Of a stretch of DNA of 64,000 nucleotides, positions 37,701-49,700 are shown piece after piece. The translations under genes and the position numbers were made by a program. The stretch is from the NCBI GenBank assembly GCA_037367405.1, contig JAZKJV010006056.1, positions 104,501-168,500 on the forward strand. Reading direction: 5' to 3'. Under the pieces are notes generated by a model, which was given only the letters and a program-made list of their open reading frames with translations, searched no databases and was not told the DNA's origin. This DNA is from Ottelia alismoides (lineage: Eukaryota; Streptophyta; Magnoliopsida; Alismatales; Hydrocharitaceae). Every line of letters begins with the position of its first letter. Position 1 is the stretch's first letter.

Positions 37701-40700
37701 AAGGGGGATCCGGCAAAGGTTGATGAAGATATGCAGATGCTGGGATTTTGTTGAAGATGGAATTTCTAGAACGCCAACGAGATAAACTGTTGGTTGCTGG
37801 CTTTATGGCTTGGACTCCTTCGATGGCTAGAGTACTGCTCGACATGCGACGAATCTCTCCTGAAGCAGGTGATCTTGTGGATACATGTGCTTGGCTTTAG
37901 TGGAGCTCCAATGCTTTTCAAATTTCGAACAAAGATATGCTACCCATATTAGTAGTAATTACTTGAAGAGGGGTTCCCCCTACGTTAGGTTCGATAAGAC
38001 GAGGTTGTTTCTTGCTGTGCTAGGTGGTTCCCGATGGCCGAACGTGATAGTTGTATGAAGCCCTCTGTTTGAGCGTGGACTTGGTGTTCTTGCAGGAGAT
38101 ATGGACAAGCTTGAGCCCTTGCAACTCGACTAAGCATGAAATGTAATTAGAAGGATGGATGGGGAGCTTCATTGGGAATGATGAAAAGAAGCTTGAGCTC
38201 CAACCAATGGGATGGCCAGAGATGGATAGGTATGGGGAGTCATAGAATGGAAACGGGGAGACACATAGGGGGTGATGATTGAAATTTGAGGCGATTGAGG
38301 TTTGAAGTTGGGTTTTGATTGGGATTTGAATATGTAAGATAAGTTATAGGGACGGAGATTAGGAAATAACAGAGAAGAAGGAAAATGGAGAAGTCAGAAA
38401 TAAAGAGAGATGAAGGTAAGAGAAGTTTACCTGAAATGGGTTGATTGTCTAGGAGTGGTCGGAGTCGCATGACTCCATGGATTTTGGCCTTGATCTAGTG
38501 ACAAAGGGGCACGACGGAGGGGAGGGGTTCTCGGTGGACCATGACAGAGGGAGGGGGTTTCGATGGAGGTGACACGACGGACTTTGTGTTCTTGCAGGAG
38601 ATATGGACAAGCTTGAGCCCTTGCAACTCGACTAAGCATGAAATGTAATCAGAAGGATGGATGGGGAGCTTCACTGGGAATGATGAAAAGAAGCTTGAGC
38701 TCCAACCAATGGGATGGCCAGAAGGAAAATGGAGAAGTCAGAAATAAAGAGAGATGAAGGTAAGAGAAGTCCTGAAATGGGTTGATCGCGTAGGAGTGGT
38801 CGGAGTCGCATGACTCCATGGATTTTGGCCTTGATCTGGTGACAAAGGCGGAACGATGGAGGGGAGGGTTTCTCGGTGGACCATGACAGAGGGAGGGGGT
38901 TTCGATGGAGGTGACACGACGGAGGGGAGGTAAAGTGGGCTGGGCAAGGGCTGGAGGGGGAGGAAGGTGGTTGGAGGGAGGGAGAAGGGCACGGTATTGT
39001 AAATATATAAACAACAAGGGTTTGTATTACTTATTTTTGACGGTATGCATCCACTTCAACAGTTATAAGGATTAGACTTAACCACATGGGTCGTGTAATA
39101 GTTAGCAAGTTTGCGAGGTTTAGGTGATAATTACAGTGAATACAAGGTTGAGAAGATAATTTACAAAGATTTTAGGACTCATGGTATACAAATCCCTTTA
39201 ATCGATGCCAACGTGCAATCACATATATGCATCATGAGTATGTATGTGATCTGAAATCCCTTGAATTTACACCCCCCATCAGAAAAATTATCCGCACTCA
39301 CATCATGTGCAAGTACATTATCTGAACAAATTTTAAAAAGAATACATGATCTGGATGTTAGCCTTCGTGCATCTTTTTTTCCTGATTTCGATTTTTTTAA
39401 AGCCAGTACTGATTTTCAGCACCCTTCTATCATTTCCCTTGAGAGATTATGTACCCAATTGAAACCAAACATTGCCATCCTAGATCGCAAGTCAGGAGCA
39501 TGACCAGTTCAGGGCATTGATTGCATTATAAAGGTCTTAAGATTTTACTGGTGGGTAATAGGTCTCTGTAGCATACTTGAAAAGATGTCTTTGGTACTTT
39601 AAAGTCAAAAAGGCAGCTATATAAGGTTTTAAATTTGTATATTTAAAGTTAATGCGGCCTTTTTATAATTAAACCCTGTTGACGCATATAGAGTAGTGCC
39701 GGTATCCCTTCGTTATTTTTATTTTCAGTTGTATGCTTTATGTAATTTACCCATAGGCTACTCTCCTATATAAGAGAGCCTAGGGCTTATGGAATAAAGA
39801 GGTTGCTCATTTTTCCCAACATGGTATCAGAGCGACGGTCCTAGACCGGAGTTCTCGAAACCCTAACCCTACCCCACCCCACCCGCCGGCCTCTCCTTCT
39901 CTCTCCATCTCATCGGCGCCGCCGGGGCTCGCCGTAGCCGCTTCAGCATCCTCGTGCGCTGGTGCTCCTGCGCGAAGTGCGCCTCCGCGCAAACATCACA
40001 ACTGCGCCTCTGCGCGCTGTGCGCGTTCATCTCCTGTGCGCGTAGCCCTCTTGCGCCTCCACTGCGCTGAAGCCCGCCTGCGCGCTGTAGCCCTAGTGCG
40101 CGAGCGTGCATCTCCTCTTGCGGTGTAGCCCTCTTGCGCGTGCATCGCTTGTGCGCGAGCGCGCATCTCCTGTGCGCGTGCATCTCCTCGCCTGCGCGTG
40201 TTTCTTGCGCGCGTGTACCAGTTGCGTGTGCGCGTGCTTCTTGCGCGCGTGTACGTGTGCTAAGCCCTAAGGCACACACATTTTCATCTACATGGGTTTA
40301 GTTGCTTGAGGTCTACACGTGCAACTAAACCCGTCTATGTCATTGTAGACGAATCTCATCCTCTGTCAATCGCTCCAGTCTTCCATTTCCAGTATGTCAG
40401 AAAGCAAGGCGGATATCCCATCTATTGGCGCCTTTCGTGGTCCAGCGCCTATTGTAAAGATGGACGGTACAAACTATGAACTGTGGGCAATGCAGTTCAT
40501 GAGTATGATGAAGTCAACGGGTAAGAAGCACATCCTTACCGAACCAGAGCCTGCTGAGAAGACTAGAGCCAATGCCTCTTGGGAGGCGGATGATGCATAC
40601 GCCAAAGTGTGGCTATCCGGACACAATGTAATTGAGATAGCCAATGATATTTTACATCAACCCACGGCCAAGGATATGTGGGACATCCTGGCGGCCACAT

Positions 40701-43700
40701 ATTCACAGGCGAAGAACGAGACAAAGATTCTGCAACTCCAGCATGATATCTTCACTATCAAGCAGAATGGTCGCCCTCTACATTCTCTCTATACATCACT
40801 GAGAGGGATGTTCGAGAAGCTCTATAGCTTCATGCCCCTGACAGCCACGCCAGAACAACAGAAGACATATAGGAACACCACTATGGTGGGCGTGTTCCTG
40901 GCTGCACTTGATTCAGAGTATGAGACGACACGATCACAGATTTTGGCCGACTCTACTATTCCTCCCATGGAGGAAGCGTTCCATAGACTGAGTCGGATCA
41001 CAGTTCCTTCTGCGACCTCGAGTCAGAATTCTTCAGCCATGGCAGCCAACAGGGGTCGTGGATTTCATCACCAGGGCCGTGGACGTGGACCTCGTGGAAG
41101 AGGTGGCCGCACTAGGCCAACATGTACTACTGTCACCGAGTTGGACACAATGAAGGCACATGCTACTTGAAGCATGGATTTCCTGCATCCGCACGAGCTG
41201 CTGAGCAGATAGAGCCTCCATCTGCTGCTACTTTGGATCAACGGTTCGACGATCTAGTTGCCCGTCTGAGGGGCATTATTCCATCATCTGGTCCAGCACC
41301 GACTACGGAGAGTCAATCTGATGCCGTTGCTTCTGCCTCTGCGTCTACCAGTGCTTCAGGTAGTATATTTGCATTCAACAGTAGTAGATCAGATACATTA
41401 CCATGGATTATGGACTCGGGCGCTACACATCACCTTTGTGGCGACCAGAGTCTACTTACAGGATACACTCAGATTCCTCCAGGCCGGATAGTAGTAATTG
41501 CCAATGTTACACATTCCCCCATCACTGGTCAGGGGGAGATTAGATTGACATCTTCTATGCAGCTCAAGAATGTGCTACATGCACCTGATTTTTCAATGAA
41601 TTTGTTGTCAATTAGTCAGATTACGAAGGATCTACATTGTCGGGCAAATTTTGATCCATCTTCTTTGATTTTTCAGGACATCCATACGGGCAACGTGATT
41701 GGTCGTGGCTATGAGCAAGGAGGCCTCTACCGCCTGAATCAGACCCCATTTGATGGAACCTCATCCTTTCCCTCTGGACAAGTATCTACTTTATTGTGGC
41801 ATCTGCGCTTTGGACATTTACCGCTTCAGAAGTTGCGTCAATGTTACCTTATGGTCTTCCTCACACACATATTCAATGTGAGGCGTATCAGTTGGGAAAG
41901 CATCACATGTCGTCCTTTCCCAGTCGTCCAGGTCGGAGTAGTACCCCCAAGTTCGAGTTATTTCATATTGATGTCTGGGGTCCGAGTCGTGTACCTGATC
42001 ATCAGGGACACATATTTTTATATAGTATTTGTGGATGATTTTTCTAGAGTGTCATGGGTGTTTTTGATGAAAAATAAATCTGAAGCAGGAAATATCATTA
42101 TCTATTTTCTAAATGAAATACAAAATGTTTTCTCCACATCGGTGAAGTTTGTGAGAAGTGGTAATGCTTTAGAATTGTGCACCAATGTTCTTGCCAATTA
42201 TTACTCCTCAAAAGGGATTGTTCACTAAACATCTTGTGCTCATACATCTCAACAAAACGGAATTGCTGAAAGGAAACACTGTCACCTTCTTGATGTCACA
42301 AGATCACTTCTTATACAGAGTCATGTTCCCTACTCCTACTGGGGTGATGCAGTTCTCACTGCATGTTACCTAATCAATCGTATGCCTTCTTCTGTCTTGA
42401 ATGAACAGATTCCGTTTTCCCTCATCTATCCTGGGAAAGATCTGTTCACCCTTACTCCTCGTGTGTTTGGGTCGGTTGCATTTGTCCATCAGTTGTCGCC
42501 TGCTACTGACAAGCTCTCTCCTAGGGCTGTCAAATGTGTTTTCGTTGGGTACTCCGGAACTCAAAAGGGGTACAAGTGCTTCGATCCTCTGCGTCGGCGG
42601 TATATGGTCAGTGCAGATGTTACATTTTTTGAATATGTTATGTATTTCTCAGCCTCAGGAGATAAGCAGCTACGACCTCTATCTACTGATGACATATACA
42701 TGACACCACCACCTCAGATGCCGTCACCAGCACCACCACCTCAGATGCCGTCACCACCACCACCACCACATATACCTGTCTCACCACTACCGTTCCATTA
42801 TACCCGCAGGCCTCCTCCCGCTCATGGTCATGACTCGTCTCCTAGCTCGCCTATGGTATGTAATGAAAATATTTCTATTGATGGATCTGGCGACATTTCT
42901 GAGCAGGATGTGTTGCAGGGGCCAGATGAGACTACAGCCGATTTAGATGTTCCCATTGCTCTACGCAAATCGAAGAGGAGCTGTGTTACATATCCATTGT
43001 CAGCATCTGTGTTTTTTGAGAGACTATCTGGAGATTTCAGGACATTTGTGGTGGCACTGTCAGCTGTAGATATTCCACGAAGTTATCAAGATGCTCTGCA
43101 GGATAGTAGATGGCGGCTAGCAATGGAGGAAGAAATGGCGGCACTTCAGTCCAGAGGAACTTGGAGTTTGGTTCCTATACATCCAGATATGAACCTGGTG
43201 AGCTGTAAGTGGGTGTTTACAGTGAAGCACAATGCAGATGGCTCTATTGATAGGTACAAGGCACGTCTTGTTCCACGTGGCTTTACACAGACATATGGGA
43301 TGGATTACCTTGACACATTCTCGCCTGTGGCACGTCATTCCACTCTACGGATCTTGTTGTCAGTTGCAGTTGCTAGAGACTGGCCGCTCCATCAGCTGGA
43401 CGTGAAGAATGCATTCCTATATGGAGATTTGCAGGAGGAAGTTTATATGCAACATCCACCTGGTTTTGCTGTTGAGGGGGAGTGTTCCAAGGTATGCAGA
43501 TTACATAAGGCTATCTATGGCCTTAAGCAGAGCCTCAGAGCATGGTTTCAGAAGCTCTCAGATCTCTTCGAGAAACAAGGATACAAACGCTCCAATGCTG
43601 ATCATTCCTTGTTTGTACAGAAGACTGCTAGAGGTATTATTGTAATCATGGTTTATGTAGATGACATCTTGATTACAGGAGATGATGAGCAGGGCATAAA

Positions 43701-46700
43701 ACAGGCGAAAGAAAAACTGGGAACCGAATTTGTCACCAAGGACCTGGGAGTCCTTAGATATTTTATGGGGCTGGAATTTGCTAGAAATCCATATGGATTA
43801 GTGTAGAGATAGTTCGTAGTTTCATTATCTCTTTATGTAGTTTATCGTTATTTCTTTATCTTATATAGACCTCTTTGTAATTTACCCTTTAGGTCTCTCC
43901 CTATATAAGAGAGCCTAGGGTTTTCTGAATCAATAACGAAGACTCTTTTTCCCAACATGGTATCAGAGCCACCCTAGGGCTCTCCACCCCCCGCCGCCCC
44001 TTCCCCACCCGCCTCCCTCTTCTCGGAATCACCGCCGCCCCTCTCTCTCTCTAGCACACGCCGCCGCCGCCGCCTCTCCCTCCAGCGGGAGATCCCAGTC
44101 CTCCATCACCGGAGATCTCAGCCCCCATCGCCGAAGATCCCAGCCCTCCATCCGGTTGGGTCCAGCCCTCCATCTGGTTGGCTCCAGCCCTCCATCCGGT
44201 TGGTTCCCAGCCCCCAGCCAGCCGTCGAAGGAGATCTCAACCCCCAGCGGCTTCAGCCAATCGACGGAACCGCCGTCTGCCGCCCGCGCAAGGCCTCCGG
44301 GTGCGTGAACAGCCACCCGCGCAAGGCCTCCAAGCGGCTCCCAGCCGCTGAAAGGGCTGTCAGCCTCTTGTAAGGCGTGCCCTAGTTCCTTCCTCGTCCG
44401 TTATATGGATTTGAGTGCGTAACGTCTACATACACACTCAAATCCGATGCAGTTTTTGTAGACATTCAGCATCACGTCTACATATCCTAGTTCTTCTCCA
44501 AGCGGCAGTATGTCAGAATCAAAAGTTGATATGCCCTCCACCGACGCATTCAAAGGTCCTGCGCCAATAGTCAAGATGGACGGGTCTAACTATGAGCTCT
44601 GGGCTATGCAGTTCATGAGCCTCATGAAGTCGAATGGTAAGAAGCACATTCTTACCGAGGATGAGCCCGCAGAGAAGACTGGGATCTATGCCTCATGGGA
44701 GGCTGATGATTCCTATGCGAAGGTCTGGTTGTCCGGTACCTTGACGATGGAGATTGCTAATGACGTCCTCCATCAACCCACTGCTAAGGCAATGTGGGAC
44801 ATTCTTGCCGCCACATATTCGCAGGTGCGAAATGAGACGAAGATGTTGCAGCTTCAGCACGACATATTCACAATGAAGCAGAACAGCAGACCTCTTCATT
44901 CTCTTTACACATCCCTAAGAGGGATGTTTGAGAAGTTATACAGTATCATCCCTCTCACTGCAACTCCTGAGCAGCAGAAGGCGTTTCGAAACGCCACCAT
45001 GGTTGGTGTTCTACTTGCGGCTCTTGACCCTGAGTATGATGCAGCTCGATCTCAGATTCTCGCTGATGCAGTTATTCCTCCAGTTGAAGATGTTTACAGA
45101 AGGCTTAGTCGCATTCCAGTTTCCTCCAGCTCTTCTACTCCACCTCCTTCAGCGATGACAGTCTCGCGTGGGAGAGGTGGACCACCATCTGACCGTGGTC
45201 GTGGACGTGGCCGTGGACCTCAGGGGAGGGGTGGTCGCTTCAGTCAGACATGCTCCTATTGTCACCGCACAGGACACTCGGAGGAGACATGCTATTCGAA
45301 GCATGGATTCCCAGCATCGGCACGTGTTGCAGAGCACTCCCAGTCTCCACTGACTTCTACTGCAGATAGTCGATTTGACGAACTTGTGGCCCGTCTCCGA
45401 GATATTATGCCACATGCTTCTGGTGAGTCGTCTGGTGGCTCCTCAGATATTGCTGCCACTGCCTCTGCCAGTTCATCCGCAACCGCAAGCTCCTCAGGTA
45501 GATCTACTACACCTCATGATATATCTGACTGGATTATTGATTCTGGAGCCACACATCATCTCTGCCGAGATAGAGGTAGATTACAGGCCTACAGGGACAT
45601 TCCTCCCGGTCGTTCAGTGCAGATAGCAGATGGTATCCATTCGCCCCTTGTTGGACAGGGGGAGGTTTTCCTATCCTCCACTTTGCAATTACAGAACGTT
45701 CTGCATGCTTCTGAGTTCTCAATAAATTTGCTATCCATTAGTCAGATTACGAAGGATTTGAATTGTCGTGCTATATTTGACCCGTCTTCTCTTATTTTTC
45801 AGGACATACTCACGGGCAAGGTGATTGGCTGTGGCTCTGAGCAAAATGGTTTGTATCGGCTGGTCCGGGATTCATATGCTGGCGTCTCCTCTCATTCTGC
45901 TGGACCAGTCTCTCCGTACATTTGGCACCTCCGATTTGGTCACCTTCCACTTCAGAAAATGCGCCATCTTCTGCATCAGATCTCTCGTAATTCTTCGTTT
46001 CGATGTGAAGCGTGTCAGTTAGGAAAGCATCACAGGTCGAGCTTCCCACGTCGTCTGAGTCGGAGCAGTAGCTCCCCTTTTGAGTTGTTACATATAGATA
46101 TATGGGGTCCAAGTCGTGTTCCCGATCATCAGGGACACAGGTTTTATCTTGTGGTAGTGGATGATTTCTCTCGTGTGTCATGGGTCTTTCTTTTGAAAAA
46201 TAAATCTGAAGCAGGAAATGTGATCAAGAACTTGATTAATGAAGTGCTCAATGTTTTTTCTGCAAATGTCAAATATGTTCGGACCGATAATGCCCTTGAA
46301 TTTTGTACACGCTCACTTTCACAATTCCTTTCATCAAAGGGTATTATTCACCAAACCACTTGTGCATATACCTCACAACAAAATGGTGTCGCGGAAAGAA
46401 AGCATCATCATCTCTTAGATATTACTCGTACACTGTTGATTCAGAGTTGTGCCCCTATTTCTTTCTGGGGCGATGCTGTTCTTACTGCTTGTTATCTGGT
46501 CAACCGAATGCCATCCTCAGTCCTTGGTGAACAGATACCTATGTCCATTATTTTTCCAGATAAGGAGTTATTTTCACTAACTTCACATGTATTTGGTACT
46601 GTGGCTTTTGTGCATCGTCTATCTCCCGAACTTGACAAACTCTCTCCTAGAGCAGTCAAGTGCGTCTTTGTTGGTTATTCCAGAACTCAGAAGGGCTACC

Positions 46701-49700
46701 GGTGCTATGATCCTGCAACTAAGAGGTACTTCGTGAGTGCTGATGTCACTTTCTTTGAGTCTGTCATGTATTTCTCTCCTGCATGTGACAGAATGGTACC
46801 ATCTACTACCACTGATGATATCTATGTTTCTCCACCACCTACATTGAGTACACCTGAGTCCACGCCAGCACCTGAGTCGTCCCCTGGGTCTGTCTCCACG
46901 CCAGCACCACCTCCACCACCTCCACCACCTCTTCCACCTCCACCCATTCCACGGCCTATCATATCACCATTACCTATGGTCTATACACGCCGGTCAGGTC
47001 CTGCTCAGACTACGCAGCAGCCGATCATCACGCCTCAGGTATGTTCAGATGGCACTACTACTGACGGGTCAGATTTGGTACATGTGCAGGATCCTTCAGT
47101 ACAGGCAGACACTAGTCCATCCAGCACGGCAGATGATGATCTTGATCTTCCGATTGCTATTCGGAAGCAGAGGAGGCAATGTGCCTCGTATCCATTCGCT
47201 TCACAGGTTTCCCTTCACCGTCTCATTGGGGATTTTCAGAGATTTGCCACAGCCTTGTCTTCCGTGGATATACCACGGACATACCAGGAAGCCTTACAGA
47301 ATGAATGCTGGAGATTAGCAATGGAGGAAGAAATGAGGGCCCTACAGTCTCGTGGCACTTGGTCTTTGGTCCCTGCACCTTCTGATGCATCCATTGTGAG
47401 CTGTAAATGGGTCTTCACAGTCAAATGTCATGCAGATGGCACGTTGGATAGATACAAAGCACGCTTGGTTGCCCGTGGGTTTACACAAACCTATGGTGTA
47501 GATTACATGGATACTTTCTCTCCAGTGGCGAGACACTCTACACTTCGTATTCTATTATCTGTTGCTGTGGTACGTGATTGGAGTATATCTCAACTGGATA
47601 TGAAGAATGCCTTTCTGTACGGTGACCTACAGGAGGAAGTCTACATGCAGCAGCCACCTGGGTTTACTGCTGAGGGGGAGAAGCACATGGTCTGTAGACT
47701 TCACAAGGCGATATATGGCCTCAAACAGAGTCCCAGAGCATGGTTCCAGAAGTTGTCTAACCTGATTGAGCAACAGGGATTCAAGAGGTCAAATGCCGAT
47801 CACTCATTGTTTGTCCAGAAGTCATCGGCAGGTACAGTTGTCATTATGGTCTATGTGGATGATATTCTTGTTACAGGAGATGATGCTCAGGGCATAAAGA
47901 GGGCGAAGGCATTCCTAGGCAGTCAGTTCGTTACAAAGGATCTTGGAACCCTAAGATATTTTCTGGGGTTGGAATTTGCAAGGAATGCACAAGGCTTGGT
48001 GATGACACAACGGAAGTATATTACAGACTTCCTGATTGAGACTAGCATGGATGGGTGCAAACCATCTAGTATTCCCATGGACCCCAGCATGAAGCTGTAT
48101 GATGGTGATACAGATGAAGTGGATAAGAGGAGATATAGAGAAATGGTGGGAAAACTCCTCTACATTACCATTACTCGTCCAGACATTGCATTTGCTGTTA
48201 GCAGGGTGAGTCAATTTATGGAGCAGCCAAGACAGGTTCACATGGATGCTATACACATGATACTGAGGTATCTGAAGTCTTCTCCAGGGTCAGGGCTACT
48301 ATTCAGGAAGGACACAGACTTATCTGTCTCAGCGTGTGCAGATGCAGACTATGCAGGATGTCCTAAGGACCAAAAATCAATCTCAGGGTTTGCAGTGTTT
48401 GTTGGAGGCTCTTTGGTTTCTTGGAAAAGCAAGAAACAAACTGTTGTGGCAAGGTCCAATGCAGAATCTGAATATAGGGCCATGGCTCAAGCCAGCACGG
48501 AAATGATGTGGGTTCGTTCTGTACTAGAAGATCTACATGTAGCTGTGCCCCTGCCTATGAAGCTCCAGTGTGACAATCAGGCAACATTGTTTATTGCCAA
48601 CAATCCAGCTTTCCATGAAAGGACCAAGCATATTGAAGTTGACTGCCATTACACGAGAGACTTGATCCAGAGAGGATTGATATCTACTGCACATGTGAGC
48701 TCGGGAGATCAGACAACAGATATATTCACCAAGCCACTGCTCAGAGGACCGTTTCAGAGATGTTCATCCAAGCTGAGCATGATAGATATCTATGCTCCAC
48801 CCTGAGGGGGAGTGTAGAGATAGTTCGTAGTTTCATTATCTCTTTATGTAGTTTATCGTTATTTCTTTATCTTATATAGACCTCTTTGTAATTTACCCTT
48901 TAGGTCTCTCCCTATATAAGAGAGCCTAGGGTTTTCTGAATCAATAACGAAGACTCTTTTCCCAACAATTAGTAATGTCGCAGAGGAAATATGTTACAGA
49001 TTTATTGAGTGAAACATGTATGCTTGGGTGTCGGCCTGCTATGACACCAATGGATCCTAGCATGAAGCTCTATGATGATGACACAGAGGAGGTGGACAGG
49101 AGAAGATACAGAGAACTGGTAGGCAAACTACTGTATGTCACGATAACTAGACCTGATATATCATTTGCAGTGAGTCGCGTGAGCCAGTTCATGGAGCAAC
49201 CACGCCAGGTCCATATGGATGCAATACACATGATTCTGAGATATCTAAAATCATCTCCAGGTGCAGGTTTGCTATTTAAGAAGGGAAAGGAGATCTCTAT
49301 CACATCGTGTGCGGATGCAGATTATGCAGGATGCCCCAAGGACAGGAAGTCCACCTCAGGAGTTGCAGTCTATGTTGGAGATGCTCTAGTCTCATGGAGG
49401 AGCAAGAAACAGACAGTGGTAGCTAGATCCAGTGCTGAATCTGAATACAGGGCTATGGCCCAAGCTAGCACAGAAATGATGTGGGTGAAAGCTCTACTTA
49501 CGGATCTATGTCTTGATGTACCGCTTCCTATGAAATTGGAATGTGATAATCAAGCAGCCTTGTTCATTGCAAACAACCCAGCATTCCATGAGAGGACCAA
49601 GCATATTGAGGTTGATTGTCACAACATACGTGACATGATTCAGAAGGGGTCCATTGCTACATCTCATGTTACCTCAGAGAATCAAACTGCTGATATATTT

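Larger units (their letters stand above)
34476..39196. mobile_element. Mutator-like (MULE) non-autonomous element with long inverted ends
   Basis: The left end (GGGGTTTTTACATGACGAAC...) and the reverse complement of the right end align over about 100 bp, sharing AACTTTGTAAA-, ACCTTCTTGACC-, TAATTATCAC- and AAACTTGCT-like blocks. Flanks TTTAATCAA (34467-34475) and TTTAATCGA (39197-39205) match at 8 of 9, the Mutator duplication length. Without LTR element A, about 1.96 kb remains, holding no transposase. The GC-richer interior (37,480-38,990) might be captured host sequence, but I recognise no gene. Confidence 0.78.
43802..48967 (+). mobile_element. Intact young Copia element C inserted in B
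   Basis: LTRs of 156 and 155 bp (43,802-43,957 and 48,813-48,967) differ, as far as I can see, by one T in a homopolymer. The PBS TGGTATCAGAGC is at 43,958-43,969 and the polypurine tract TGAGGGGGAG precedes the 3' LTR. The duplication ATTAG is perfect (43797-43801, 48968-48972). One uninterrupted polyprotein frame fills the interior. The near-identical LTRs indicate a recent insertion. The short LTRs would fit the Ale/Retrofit group, but I cannot confirm the lineage. Confidence 0.96.
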
